Shown piece by piece: positions 7,309-15,195 of a stretch of DNA of 64,000 nucleotides (positions are counted from its first letter, which is position 1; each line of letters opens with the position of its first letter). Under the pieces are notes generated by a model that did not search any database, was not told the origin of the DNA, and saw only the letters and a list, made by a program, of their open reading frames with translations. Source of the DNA: Bacteroidia bacterium. Its GTDB lineage: Bacteria > Bacteroidota > Bacteroidia > UKL13-3. Location of the stretch: contig JAKLJI010000001.1 in assembly GCA_023151275.1 (NCBI GenBank), positions 520,409 to 584,408 of the forward strand, read 5' to 3'. The position numbers and the translations under genes are program-made.

Positions 7309-10056
7309 TTAATCTACCAGGACTTTTACGGTTTTGATCCAGCTTCCGGCTTCCACTTTCAGCAGGTATAAACCTTTATTTAATGCTTTGATATCTAATT
7401 GGCGTAGACTTTCTGTGTCTGTGTAATTTTGGCTCATTACCTCTTTTCCGCTTAGGTCGTAAATGGCAATGCGTGATTTGCCACTGATTACTTTACCTAA
7501 ATCTACTAGGATGTTCTCGCTTGCAGGATTTGGATAAACACTCAGGTTGGCAAGTACGTTTTCTTCTGTGCCAACGGCATCACAAAGTGTGCAGGTATTC
7601 CAGCAATATGGACCAACCAGTACAGCAGCAGTATCTGTTACACGCATTATGCGGTTAACAAAGGTTCCTTCTGTTTTTGTGCAAGGGTCACCAGTATTGA
7701 ATTGCTCCTGATCTTCCCAGTTGCCAATGGTAAACTTGAATGGATATTCACCGGTATCCAAGCTAAGTGTTAAGCTGTAAATATTACCACCTATGCTTGT
7801 CATTGGAGCACAACTTCCGCACCAGTTATTGAAGCTACCGTTCAAGGTAACACCTGAGGTTAAATCACCCACGTAGTTTTTCATGTTAACACGGAATGTA
7901 ACTTTAGCTTTTGGTGCAGTGTTAGCGCAGCTTACACAGCTCTCCCAACATACAACAGGTAATGTATCGTTTAGGTTGGTCACTTTTAAAAAGCGATTGG
8001 TGAAACCAAAATTGGTAACGGTACAAGCTGAACCTTCTTTCAATGACTCCTGAACTTTCCAATCGCCAATTACATACTTGTACTCGTAAGAAGAATCTTT
8101 ATCAAGTAAAAGTGTAGCCGACCAAATGGATGAATTTGCTTCTTTAGTCATTGGAGTACATTTTCCGCACCAGCCGTTGAAGCTACCGTTTAGGGTTACT
8201 GTATCTTCTGGAGCAAGGTTGTATTTTGACATGTCTACGCGGAAGGTAACATTGGTTTTCACTGGTCCTGTGCCAGCACAAGCCAAGCAGCTTTCCCAGC
8301 AAACCACATCAAGTGTTGCATTGCTGGTTCCTGTTTTGATTACACGGTTAGTGAAGTTACCTGAGGTTTTGGTACATGGGCTTCCTTGTGCAAGGTTTTC
8401 TTGGATTACCCAGTTTCCAACTGTGTACTTGTATTCGTATTCGGTATTGGTGTCTAATGGAAGGGTGATGGTCCAGATTTTGGTATTAGGAACATTTGTC
8501 ATTTGTGCGCATTCTCCACACCAGTTGTTAAAGGTTCCATTCAAGGTAACTTTATCGTTTGGACCTAATGGAAGGGAGCGAGCATCTACGGAGAAAGTAA
8601 CGTTTACTTTTGGTGGAGTTTGAGTGCCGCCTCCAGTAAAGCGAACATCATCCCATTTGTAGGTTTTGTTGCCTTCTGAAGCGCCATTTTTACCAAAATT
8701 GAAGAAAATGGATAGTTTGTTGTAAACAGTAGCAAAGTTAATGGCGGCAGTTCCCTGACTTTGGTTAGCAAAATCAAACTCGAGGTCCTCCCAAGCATTG
8801 GCAACAGTTGTGCGGGCATCTGTTTCAACCGATTTGGTTGGGTCTGATGCGTTTTCTGCTTTAAGTCTTACTACAATGCCACTATCTGGAGAGAGTACTT
8901 TTACTTTCATTTTGGTTTGACCAGCTGCAAAAGGAATTGCCTGTGCTAAGCCCGCAGTTGTGCTTGTTGTTGTTCCTGCCCAAGTTTCGGCAGTTGTAGG
9001 TTTAGAGGTTATGGCAACTTTGTTTCCACTTGTTCCTGATTCAAAATCAACTGTTGTAGCTGCTCCACCAAAGTCGATAACGGTGTAATCTACATTGGCT
9101 TCGTCAAAGGTAATTGGAAGTTTAACTTGAGTAAGGCTTGGGCCTGTAGGTGCAACAAAAGCAATATCATCAGCATAGTACACTTTGGTTCCTGCGCTTG
9201 AACCACTGGTGCCAAAATTGAAAAACACTGAAAGTTTTTTGTAAGTGTAGGTCAAATTTAAAGCAGCTGTTCCTGTTGCCTGATTGGCGAAGTCAAAAGT
9301 GATGGTATGCCAAGCATTAGCTACAGTTGTGCGGGCATCTGTTTCAACAGATTTTGTTCCGTCATTTGCGTCTTCAGCTTTCAAACGAATTACAATACCA
9401 CTGTCAGGAGAATAAACCTTCATAGTGATTTTGGTAGCATTTTGGGCAAATGGAATTGCATTTCCAAGGCCACTTGCTGTGCCAAATGTTGTTCCAGCCC
9501 AAGTTTCAGCGGTATTGGTTTTTGTAAAAACTCCCACTTTGTTTGAAGAATCTACCGGATCATTTCCAACAACACTGCTGTTTCCTCCAAAATCGGTAAG
9601 CACATAGGTAAAGCCTGTGCTATCGAATGTAATTGGAAGATTCAATACTTGTTGGCTTGTAGCTGTGCAGGTTGTGCACGACTGCCAGCAAACAGTTGGA
9701 AGTGTAAGAGCGCCACTTACTGAAAGGGTTCTGTTGGTGAAACCTGAATTGGTAACCGTGCATGGCAAACCTGGGGTCAAGGTTTCCTGAGCGTTCCAGC
9801 CACCAATGGTGTACTTGAATTCATGCGTACCGTTTGGAATAGGAAGTGTTGCCGACCATACATTGGAGTTGGCATCTTTGGTAAGAGGGTTGCATTTTCC
9901 GCACCAGTTGTTCCAGGTGCCATTAACGTACACAGTGTCATTCAGACCAGTGTACTGGGCCATGTCAACGCTGAACGTGACATTGCTTTGAGAAAATCCT
10001 GGTATGCTTAATAGCATCAGGATCATCCCTGATAGAAAAGTAGAAAGTTTTTTCAT
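7309..10056 (-). CDS. Type IX-secreted multi-domain protein with CBM48/AMPK-like and jelly-roll modules
   Basis: The protein has 915 residues. After a signal peptide (cut after residue 22) comes an AMPK/CBM48-like beta-sandwich (~24-133) with VYVNGTWNNWCGKC. Two similar jelly-roll modules follow (~136-303 and ~308-475), each opening LPITFD and containing DFGG and TAETWAGTT. Three more CBM48-like modules (~484-600, ~603-710, ~718-825) repeat the LNGSFNNWCG pattern. Each CBM48-like module carries regularly placed Cys (NWCGxC, a single C about 40 residues on, then CWxSCxxC), so disulphides are likely. The last ~75 residues (VYPNPASENILV to the end) are a type A sorting domain for the type IX system, whose SprA is encoded at 52.7 kb. 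No catalytic domain is visible. I infer a surface glycan-binding protein; alpha-glucan is only suggested by the fold. Confidence 0.85.
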   Translation of the reverse strand: MKKLSTFLSGMILMLLSIPGFSQSNVTFSVDMAQYTGLNDTVYVNGTWNNWCGKCNPLTKDANSNVWSATLPIPNGTHEFKYTIGGWNAQETLTPGLPCTVTNSGFTNRTLSVSGALTLPTVCWQSCTTCTATSQQVLNLPITFDSTGFTYVLTDFGGNSSVVGNDPVDSSNKVGVFTKTNTAETWAGTTFGTASGLGNAIPFAQNATKITMKVYSPDSGIVIRLKAEDANDGTKSVETDARTTVANAWHTITFDFANQATGTAALNLTYTYKKLSVFFNFGTSGSSAGTKVYYADDIAFVAPTGPSLTQVKLPITFDEANVDYTVIDFGGAATTVDFESGTSGNKVAITSKPTTAETWAGTTTSTTAGLAQAIPFAAGQTKMKVKVLSPDSGIVVRLKAENASDPTKSVETDARTTVANAWEDLEFDFANQSQGTAAINFATVYNKLSIFFNFGKNGASEGNKTYKWDDVRFTGGGTQTPPKVNVTFSVDARSLPLGPNDKVTLNGTFNNWCGECAQMTNVPNTKIWTITLPLDTNTEYEYKYTVGNWVIQENLAQGSPCTKTSGNFTNRVIKTGTSNATLDVVCWESCLACAGTGPVKTNVTFRVDMSKYNLAPEDTVTLNGSFNGWCGKCTPMTKEANSSIWSATLLLDKDSSYEYKYVIGDWKVQESLKEGSACTVTNFGFTNRFLKVTNLNDTLPVVCWESCVSCANTAPKAKVTFRVNMKNYVGDLTSGVTLNGSFNNWCGSCAPMTSIGGNIYSLTLSLDTGEYPFKFTIGNWEDQEQFNTGDPCTKTEGTFVNRIMRVTDTAAVLVGPYCWNTCTLCDAVGTEENVLANLSVYPNPASENILVDLGKVISGKSRIAIYDLSGKEVMSQNYTDTESLRQLDIKALNKGLYLLKVEAGSWIKTVKVLVD

Positions 10057-10157
10057 CGCGTTTGGATTTTCAAAAGCTAATTTACAATCCTCTGGTCAAG
10101 CTTTTGAATTTTGCCACCCTTCAATGCTTTCACTTTGAAATTTCGACTTAAATAGTC

Positions 10158-10179
10158 CTACAACATTTCTACTACAACA
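10158..10179. promoter_or_regulatory. Candidate operator: second CTACAACA pair
   Basis: CTACAACA at 10158-10165 and 10172-10179, spaced 14 bp. The extra 3 bp come from a CTA duplication (CTACTACAACA). It lies 102-123 bp upstream of the secreted CBM-like gene. It matches the pair at 4212-4230 in sequence and in position relative to a minus-strand gene. Confidence 0.5.
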
Positions 10180-10235
10180 ATGTGTAATAATTTGTAAATC
10201 AGTTTACCGCGTGCTATCCTTAAAGCTAGATTTGA

Positions 10236-10277
10236 TTCTGAAATTTTGTGGAAACCGGTTTCGATTTTGATTCAGAA
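10236..10277. promoter_or_regulatory. Nested symmetric dyad (possible operator)
   Basis: The arrangement is TTCTGAA (10236-10242), 8 nt, the perfect palindrome GAAACCGGTTTC (10251-10262), 8 nt, then TTCAGAA (10271-10277), so all three parts share one centre. It sits in the 324-bp gap between the secreted CBM-like gene and the first TPR kinase. The inner palindrome has no loop, so a DNA-binding dimer fits better than a terminator. No further gene is visible in the gap. Confidence 0.35.
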
Positions 10278-10380
10278 ATGACTTTTTCCAGGTTTGAGTT
10301 GGACAAAAATGGCCAAAAAACGTCGTGAAAAAATTGATTTTTTGAAGCGTAGTTCGGACAGATTTGAGAAAAATTGGGTT

Positions 10381-12318
10381 CTATTTATCCTGATTCGGGA
10401 ATACTAAATCGAATTGGGTTCCCTTTCCAAGCTCGCTTGATGCTTGCAATTTTGCGGACATGGCATCAAGAAATTCCTTTGAAATACGCATTCCCAAACC
10501 GGTTCCTTTTTCTCCAGAGGTTCCAACGCCAGGCTTGGCAACAGTTCCTTCAACTAATTTATTAAGTTGATAAGAATCCATGCCAATTCCTTGGTCTGTA
10601 ATCTGAATTAGATTTCTTGTTCCGTCTAGAGTGGTTTGGATGCGAATTGTGCTTCCTGTAGGAGAGAATTTTATGGCATTGTGCAGCAAATTTCTAAGCA
10701 CAACGGATAATAGGTTTGAGTCAAAACTCCAGCTGGAGGGGTTGGAGTTGATGAATTCACAGATCTGATTTTTGGCGTCGAGTAAAGGTTTTGATTGGTC
10801 GATGATTTGTTGAATGAGGTCTGCAGGCGACTGCAACTTAAGTTCCGGAACAATACCACCATCCATGGAAGCTTTGGCCCAATGCAGGATATTCTCAAGC
10901 ATGGAGTTTAAGGATTTAAGTGACTTGCTAATGTCTTTACTGTATTGAACGAACTCCTCCTTTGAAATATAATAATCACTTTGCATTTCAAGTAGATTGT
11001 TGAGGTTTGCAACCGGACTTCTTAAGTCGTGGGCAACAATTGAAAACAGCCTGTTTTTTTCTAGGTTAAGTTTTTCAAGTTCCTTTGCTTGACATTCAAT
11101 TTCCTGATTTTTTTCCTTGAGGTTTTTATTGAAAACCTGTTGCCTCCAGAGAAAGAATGCCAAACTTAGAACAAGTATTACACCGATAGCTAAGTATAGG
11201 TTTTTTCGGGTTTGTTGTTCTTCGAGACTATTGATAACCATCAGATTTTTCTCGATGATGTAGCGTTTGGCCAGAAATTCTTCATTGGCCGATGTTTGCT
11301 CTGCATTCAGCTGTTTTAACGAATCCAGAGCTTCACGAAATGCTTCAACCCCAAGCTTGGCATTTCCAAGTTGAATGGCTATTTCTCCCTCCAGCTGTTT
11401 GAACATTGGAAAATAGGGTTGGTCAATCAATTTTTTCAGAACAGGGTCAATATGGTTGAGAATATCTGTGGCTTTGTCCAGCCATTTTTGAGCCTCATGT
11501 GGTCTCCCGCGTTTGAGTTCAATTTCAACTAAGCTAAGAATAGCATTTATTGCTGATGTGGGTTGATTTTGCTTCAAGGAAAGGGTTACATCTGTAATTA
11601 AAAGAGGCTCGGCAAAATCAAAATGTCCATTATCAAAATGACAAGAGCCAATATTTCCGGAAATGATACCAATCCAGGTTTCATTTTTGTAATCCTTTGC
11701 GCGTTGGAGACCTAGATTGAAATAATAGATAGCCGAATCAAGCTTATTGATTTCCTGGTAAAGAAATCCCAGATTATTGGCATTGGAAATGCAGTTGAGA
11801 ATAGTCCCGGATTTAAGTTCATCTTTAAGCTGGTTGTTAAAAATCACTTCGTTTTCCAAATACCCTTTTAGGGCTAAGTCTGATTTTTTCTTAAATCCAT
11901 AGAATCCACTTATAGCAATATTCATGGAAACCAATGCTTTATAATCGGATTTAAGAATTAATTCTTGTCGAATATTTTCAGTCTTCTTTTTAAATGCTAG
12001 AGAATCACCAAGCAAATAATCCAGCATTCCCGAAATGTAATAAATCCGGTATTCCAGCTTATTCAACGTCTTGTTTTTTTGGGCGATCTTTCTCGATTCA
12101 ACCAAATAGTATTTTAACCTAGCTAATGGAATTTGTGAGCGCAGGGTAAGAAATTCAAGTTCATTGCTTAAGTGTTCAAGTGTTTCAGGTTCTGGTTTAT
12201 TATTCAGTTTAGCAAGCAATTCCTGCAATTGCTTTTCCTGTTCAAAACTTAATACATCAACTTGGCAATAGCCGTAGGTGGACGTTATTAGAAAGAGTAA
12301 AAATAGGCAGAGTCTCAT
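10381..12318 (-). CDS. TPR-containing sensor histidine kinase (copy 1)
   Basis: I start the gene at the ATG at 12318 because MRLCLFLLFLITSTYGYCQ is a clean signal peptide; an in-frame start further upstream adds an unlikely extension. The 645-residue product has TPR-like helical repeats (~30-360), a transmembrane helix (LYLAIGVILVLSLAFFLW, ~385), a coiled coil, a HisKA domain with phospho-acceptor His in IVAHDLRSP, and a HATPase_c domain with N-box LLHNAIKFS and G-boxes DQGIGM and GTGLGM. No response regulator is adjacent, so the target is unknown. The kinase at 12531 is a tandem paralogue with identical DNA stretches. A likely -7 box, TAATTTTC, lies about 20 bp before the start. Confidence 0.88.
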   Translation of the reverse strand: MRLCLFLLFLITSTYGYCQVDVLSFEQEKQLQELLAKLNNKPEPETLEHLSNELEFLTLRSQIPLARLKYYLVESRKIAQKNKTLNKLEYRIYYISGMLDYLLGDSLAFKKKTENIRQELILKSDYKALVSMNIAISGFYGFKKKSDLALKGYLENEVIFNNQLKDELKSGTILNCISNANNLGFLYQEINKLDSAIYYFNLGLQRAKDYKNETWIGIISGNIGSCHFDNGHFDFAEPLLITDVTLSLKQNQPTSAINAILSLVEIELKRGRPHEAQKWLDKATDILNHIDPVLKKLIDQPYFPMFKQLEGEIAIQLGNAKLGVEAFREALDSLKQLNAEQTSANEEFLAKRYIIEKNLMVINSLEEQQTRKNLYLAIGVILVLSLAFFLWRQQVFNKNLKEKNQEIECQAKELEKLNLEKNRLFSIVAHDLRSPVANLNNLLEMQSDYYISKEEFVQYSKDISKSLKSLNSMLENILHWAKASMDGGIVPELKLQSPADLIQQIIDQSKPLLDAKNQICEFINSNPSSWSFDSNLLSVVLRNLLHNAIKFSPTGSTIRIQTTLDGTRNLIQITDQGIGMDSYQLNKLVEGTVAKPGVGTSGEKGTGLGMRISKEFLDAMSAKLQASSELGKGTQFDLVFPNQDK

Positions 12319-12530
12319 AGTAAAAGGGAAGATTGTCCGAAAATTACTAATCCAACTCCTAAAAATAATTGAATGAAGAATTATCCCAATGAGATGAAAT
12401 AACTTTGATACTATTACTATCCTTTTCTGCAAAATCTCCCTGTTAGTTTTTATTCTAAGGGGGGTGAACTGTTTTTATTGAAAGTTCACTAGTTAGAGGC
12501 GATGGTTATAGAATAAATTCAATTAAAGTT

Positions 12531-14459
12531 CTACTTGGTAAAAACGAGGCAGAAACATGTGCCTTTTCCAGGTTCACTTGATGCTTCTAGCTTTGCATCC
12601 ATGGCATCAAGAAATTCCTTTGAAATGCGCATTCCCAAACCGGTTCCTTTTTCTCCAGAGGTTCCAACGCCAGGCTTGGCAACAGTTCCTTCCAATAGGT
12701 TCTTGAGTTGATTCGAATCCATTCCAACACCTTGGTCTGTAATCTGAATTAAATTTCTTGTTCCGTCTAGAATGGTTTGTATGCGAATCGTGCTTCCTGT
12801 AGGAGAGAATTTTATGGCATTGTGCAGCAAATTTCTAAGCACAACGGATAATAGGTTTGAGTCAAAACTCCAGCTGGAGGGGTTGGAGTTGATGAATTCA
12901 CAGATCTGATTTTTGGCGTCGAGTAAAGGTTTTGATTGGTCGATGATTTGTTGAATGAGGTCTGCAGGCGACTGCAACTTAAGTTCCGGAACAATACCAC
13001 CATCCATGGAAGCTTTGGCCCAATGCAGGATATTGTCAAGCATGGAGTTCAAAGATTTCAAGGATTTGCTGATATCCTTGCTGAAATGAATAAATTCCTC
13101 CTGAGTAATATCGTTGTCCCTTTGCATTTCAATCAAGCTGTTCAGGTTGGCAACGGGATTTCTTAAATCGTGTGAAACAATGGAAAGTAGTCGGTTTTTT
13201 TCAAGGTTGAGCTTTTCGAGTTCCTTAGCCTGACATTCAATTTCAAGGTTTTTTTCCTTGAGGTTTTTATTGAAAACCTGTTGCCTCCAGAGAAAGAATG
13301 CCAAACTTAGAACAAGTATTACACCGATAGCTAAGTATAGGTTTTTTCGGGTTTGTTGTTCTTCGAGACTATTGATAACCATCAGGTTTTTCTCGATGAT
13401 GTAGCGTTTGGCCAGAAATTCTTCATTGGCATTGCTTTTCGCTTTATTAATCTTGTTGAGCGAGTCTATGGCTTCATGAAATGCCTTAACCCCTAGGTCA
13501 GTATTTCCTAACTGAATGGCAATTTCGCCTTCCAGTTGCTTGAATAAGGAATAATAGGGTTTGTCTAGTTCTTTGCTGGTGGCTTTGTCAAATTGATTTA
13601 CTACTTGGTTTGCCTTGTCTAACCATTCTTTTGCCCGCAGGGGTTGACCACGTTTTAATTCAATCTGCGCCAAATTCGTCATCGCATTAATGGCAGAAGT
13701 TTGCTGATTTTGTTGAAGGGAGTATTTAACATCAGTAATTAATAGAGGTTCTGCCAAGTCATAATTTCCCTTTGCTAGGTGGCAGTAACCAATATTACCA
13801 GAGATAATTCCAATCCATGCTTTGTGTTGGTAGAGTTTTGCTCGCTCATAACTTCGTTCATAGTAATAAAGTGCTGAATCCAGCATTCCTTGGTTTCTGT
13901 AAAGAAGAGCCAGGTTGTTTGCATTTGATATGCAACTTTCTACTTTTCTAGATTGGACATCCTGATTTAATTGATGAGTATAAAGGTTCTCATTTTCCAA
14001 ATAAATGCTTTTGGCTAAATCAAATTTCGATTTGAAATTGTAGAATCCGGCTAGCGTTGAATTCATTTTGGCAAGCTCCTTGTAATCTGCTTTGGCATGC
14101 AACTTCTTGGTAATGTCAGCCATTTTGATTTCAAAGCTCTGCGTATCTCCCAACAGATAATCCAAAACTCCGGAAATGTAGTAGATTCGGTATTCCTTGG
14201 TTTTTAAAAGGGGATTGTTTTGCGTTACTTTTCTTGATTCAACAAGGTAGTACTTTAATCGGGCTAATGGGATTTTTGAATGCAGGGTAAGGAACTCCAA
14301 CCTGTCGCTCATTCGCTCAAGGGTGTCTAAATTCGGCTTATTTTTCAAGCTTTCTAACTGTTCATTCAATGCATTTTCCTGCTCAAAATGGAGCATATCA
14401 ACCTGCCCAAAAAGAGAGGTAGTTATAGAAAAATAGATCAAAAGCAGGTAGAATCTCAT
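12531..14459 (-). CDS. TPR-containing sensor histidine kinase (copy 2)
   Basis: This 642-residue paralogue has the same layout as its downstream neighbour: signal peptide (to ~residue 18), TPR-like repeats, transmembrane helix, coiled coil, HisKA with His in IVSHDLRNP, and HATPase_c. The sensor part has diverged between the copies. The transmembrane segment and much of the HisKA/HATPase coding DNA are identical or nearly so, which points to recent recombination between them. The gap to copy 1 is about 212 bp and has its own promoter-like sequence, so they may be separate transcripts. TATATTTC just before the start resembles the -7 box. No partner regulator is visible; the Crp-like gene at 14511 is a separate family. 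Confidence 0.88.
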   Translation of the reverse strand: MRFYLLLIYFSITTSLFGQVDMLHFEQENALNEQLESLKNKPNLDTLERMSDRLEFLTLHSKIPLARLKYYLVESRKVTQNNPLLKTKEYRIYYISGVLDYLLGDTQSFEIKMADITKKLHAKADYKELAKMNSTLAGFYNFKSKFDLAKSIYLENENLYTHQLNQDVQSRKVESCISNANNLALLYRNQGMLDSALYYYERSYERAKLYQHKAWIGIISGNIGYCHLAKGNYDLAEPLLITDVKYSLQQNQQTSAINAMTNLAQIELKRGQPLRAKEWLDKANQVVNQFDKATSKELDKPYYSLFKQLEGEIAIQLGNTDLGVKAFHEAIDSLNKINKAKSNANEEFLAKRYIIEKNLMVINSLEEQQTRKNLYLAIGVILVLSLAFFLWRQQVFNKNLKEKNLEIECQAKELEKLNLEKNRLLSIVSHDLRNPVANLNSLIEMQRDNDITQEEFIHFSKDISKSLKSLNSMLDNILHWAKASMDGGIVPELKLQSPADLIQQIIDQSKPLLDAKNQICEFINSNPSSWSFDSNLLSVVLRNLLHNAIKFSPTGSTIRIQTILDGTRNLIQITDQGVGMDSNQLKNLLEGTVAKPGVGTSGEKGTGLGMRISKEFLDAMDAKLEASSEPGKGTCFCLVFTK

Positions 14460-14510
14460 AGGTATTTTAGTGGCGGAAATATACTCATGAGCCTTAAATA
14501 AAGGGTATAA

Positions 14511-15155
14511 TTATTTTTCCTCTATTCCTGCATTTACCTTAATGCTGTTTCTTCCCAATTCAACCAAGCCTTTTTTCTCCATATTGCGCAATAGACGGCT
14601 AATGGCTTCTCGCTGGGTATTTAGTTCTTCAGCAATTTCCTGGTGAGTTAATGAAAGTACTTCAGTGCCCTGTGCTTTGGTTCTTTCTTTCAGGTAGTGG
14701 AGCAATTGCTTGTCCATGTGGTTGAATGCAATTAAATCAATTACCTGAAGCAATTCGGTGAATCGTGCTTGGTAATTGTTGTTTACATAAGCCTTCCATT
14801 CTTCAAACCTAAACCAATCTTCCATTTGTTTGGTGGGCAACATAATCAAACGGGTATCGGTTTCTGCAAGGGCCATAACCATACTTCTCATTCCCGAGCG
14901 GCAACATGAAAGCGACATGGCACAAGTTTGCCCCGGAAACAGGTGGTAGAGAAAAACCTCCTCACCCTCTTCATTTTCACGGATAATACGCACCGAGCCT
15001 TCCAAAACAATGGGAACATGTGTAATGGGCTCGCCGGGTTGAATGATAAACTGGCCGGCATGGTATTTTCGGATTACCCCAAAAGTTTTAACTTGATTAA
15101 TTAGCTCTGGGTCAGAAAAAAACAATTCCGCTGTGGTGGGTTTGGGCTCCTGCAT
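14511..15155 (-). CDS. Crp/Fnr-family transcription regulator
   Basis: A 214-residue protein with an N-terminal cyclic-nucleotide-binding-type beta-roll (~20-125, GQFIIQPGEPITHVPIVLEGSVRI) and a C-terminal winged helix-turn-helix (~155-210, LTHQEIAEELNTQREAISRLLRNMEKKGLV). There is no N-terminal Cys cluster for an Fnr-type iron-sulphur centre. A Cys pair lies in MSLSCCRSGMRS at about residue 80-90, in the region where this subfamily often keeps redox or metal-sensing residues. Bacteroidota relatives commonly answer oxidative or metal stress, so that role is only a family-level guess. It lies 40 bp downstream of the ABC exporter on the same strand and may be co-transcribed with it. Confidence 0.88.
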   Translation of the reverse strand: MQEPKPTTAELFFSDPELINQVKTFGVIRKYHAGQFIIQPGEPITHVPIVLEGSVRIIRENEEGEEVFLYHLFPGQTCAMSLSCCRSGMRSMVMALAETDTRLIMLPTKQMEDWFRFEEWKAYVNNNYQARFTELLQVIDLIAFNHMDKQLLHYLKERTKAQGTEVLSLTHQEIAEELNTQREAISRLLRNMEKKGLVELGRNSIKVNAGIEEK

Positions 15156-15195
15156 GCTACAAAAATTATGATTTCATCCCAGAAAATGAAACAGC

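Noticed and set aside
10671-13039. Two identical 75-codon frames, one in each kinase gene
   Set aside because: They are shadows in another frame of the converted 245-bp block, not genes.
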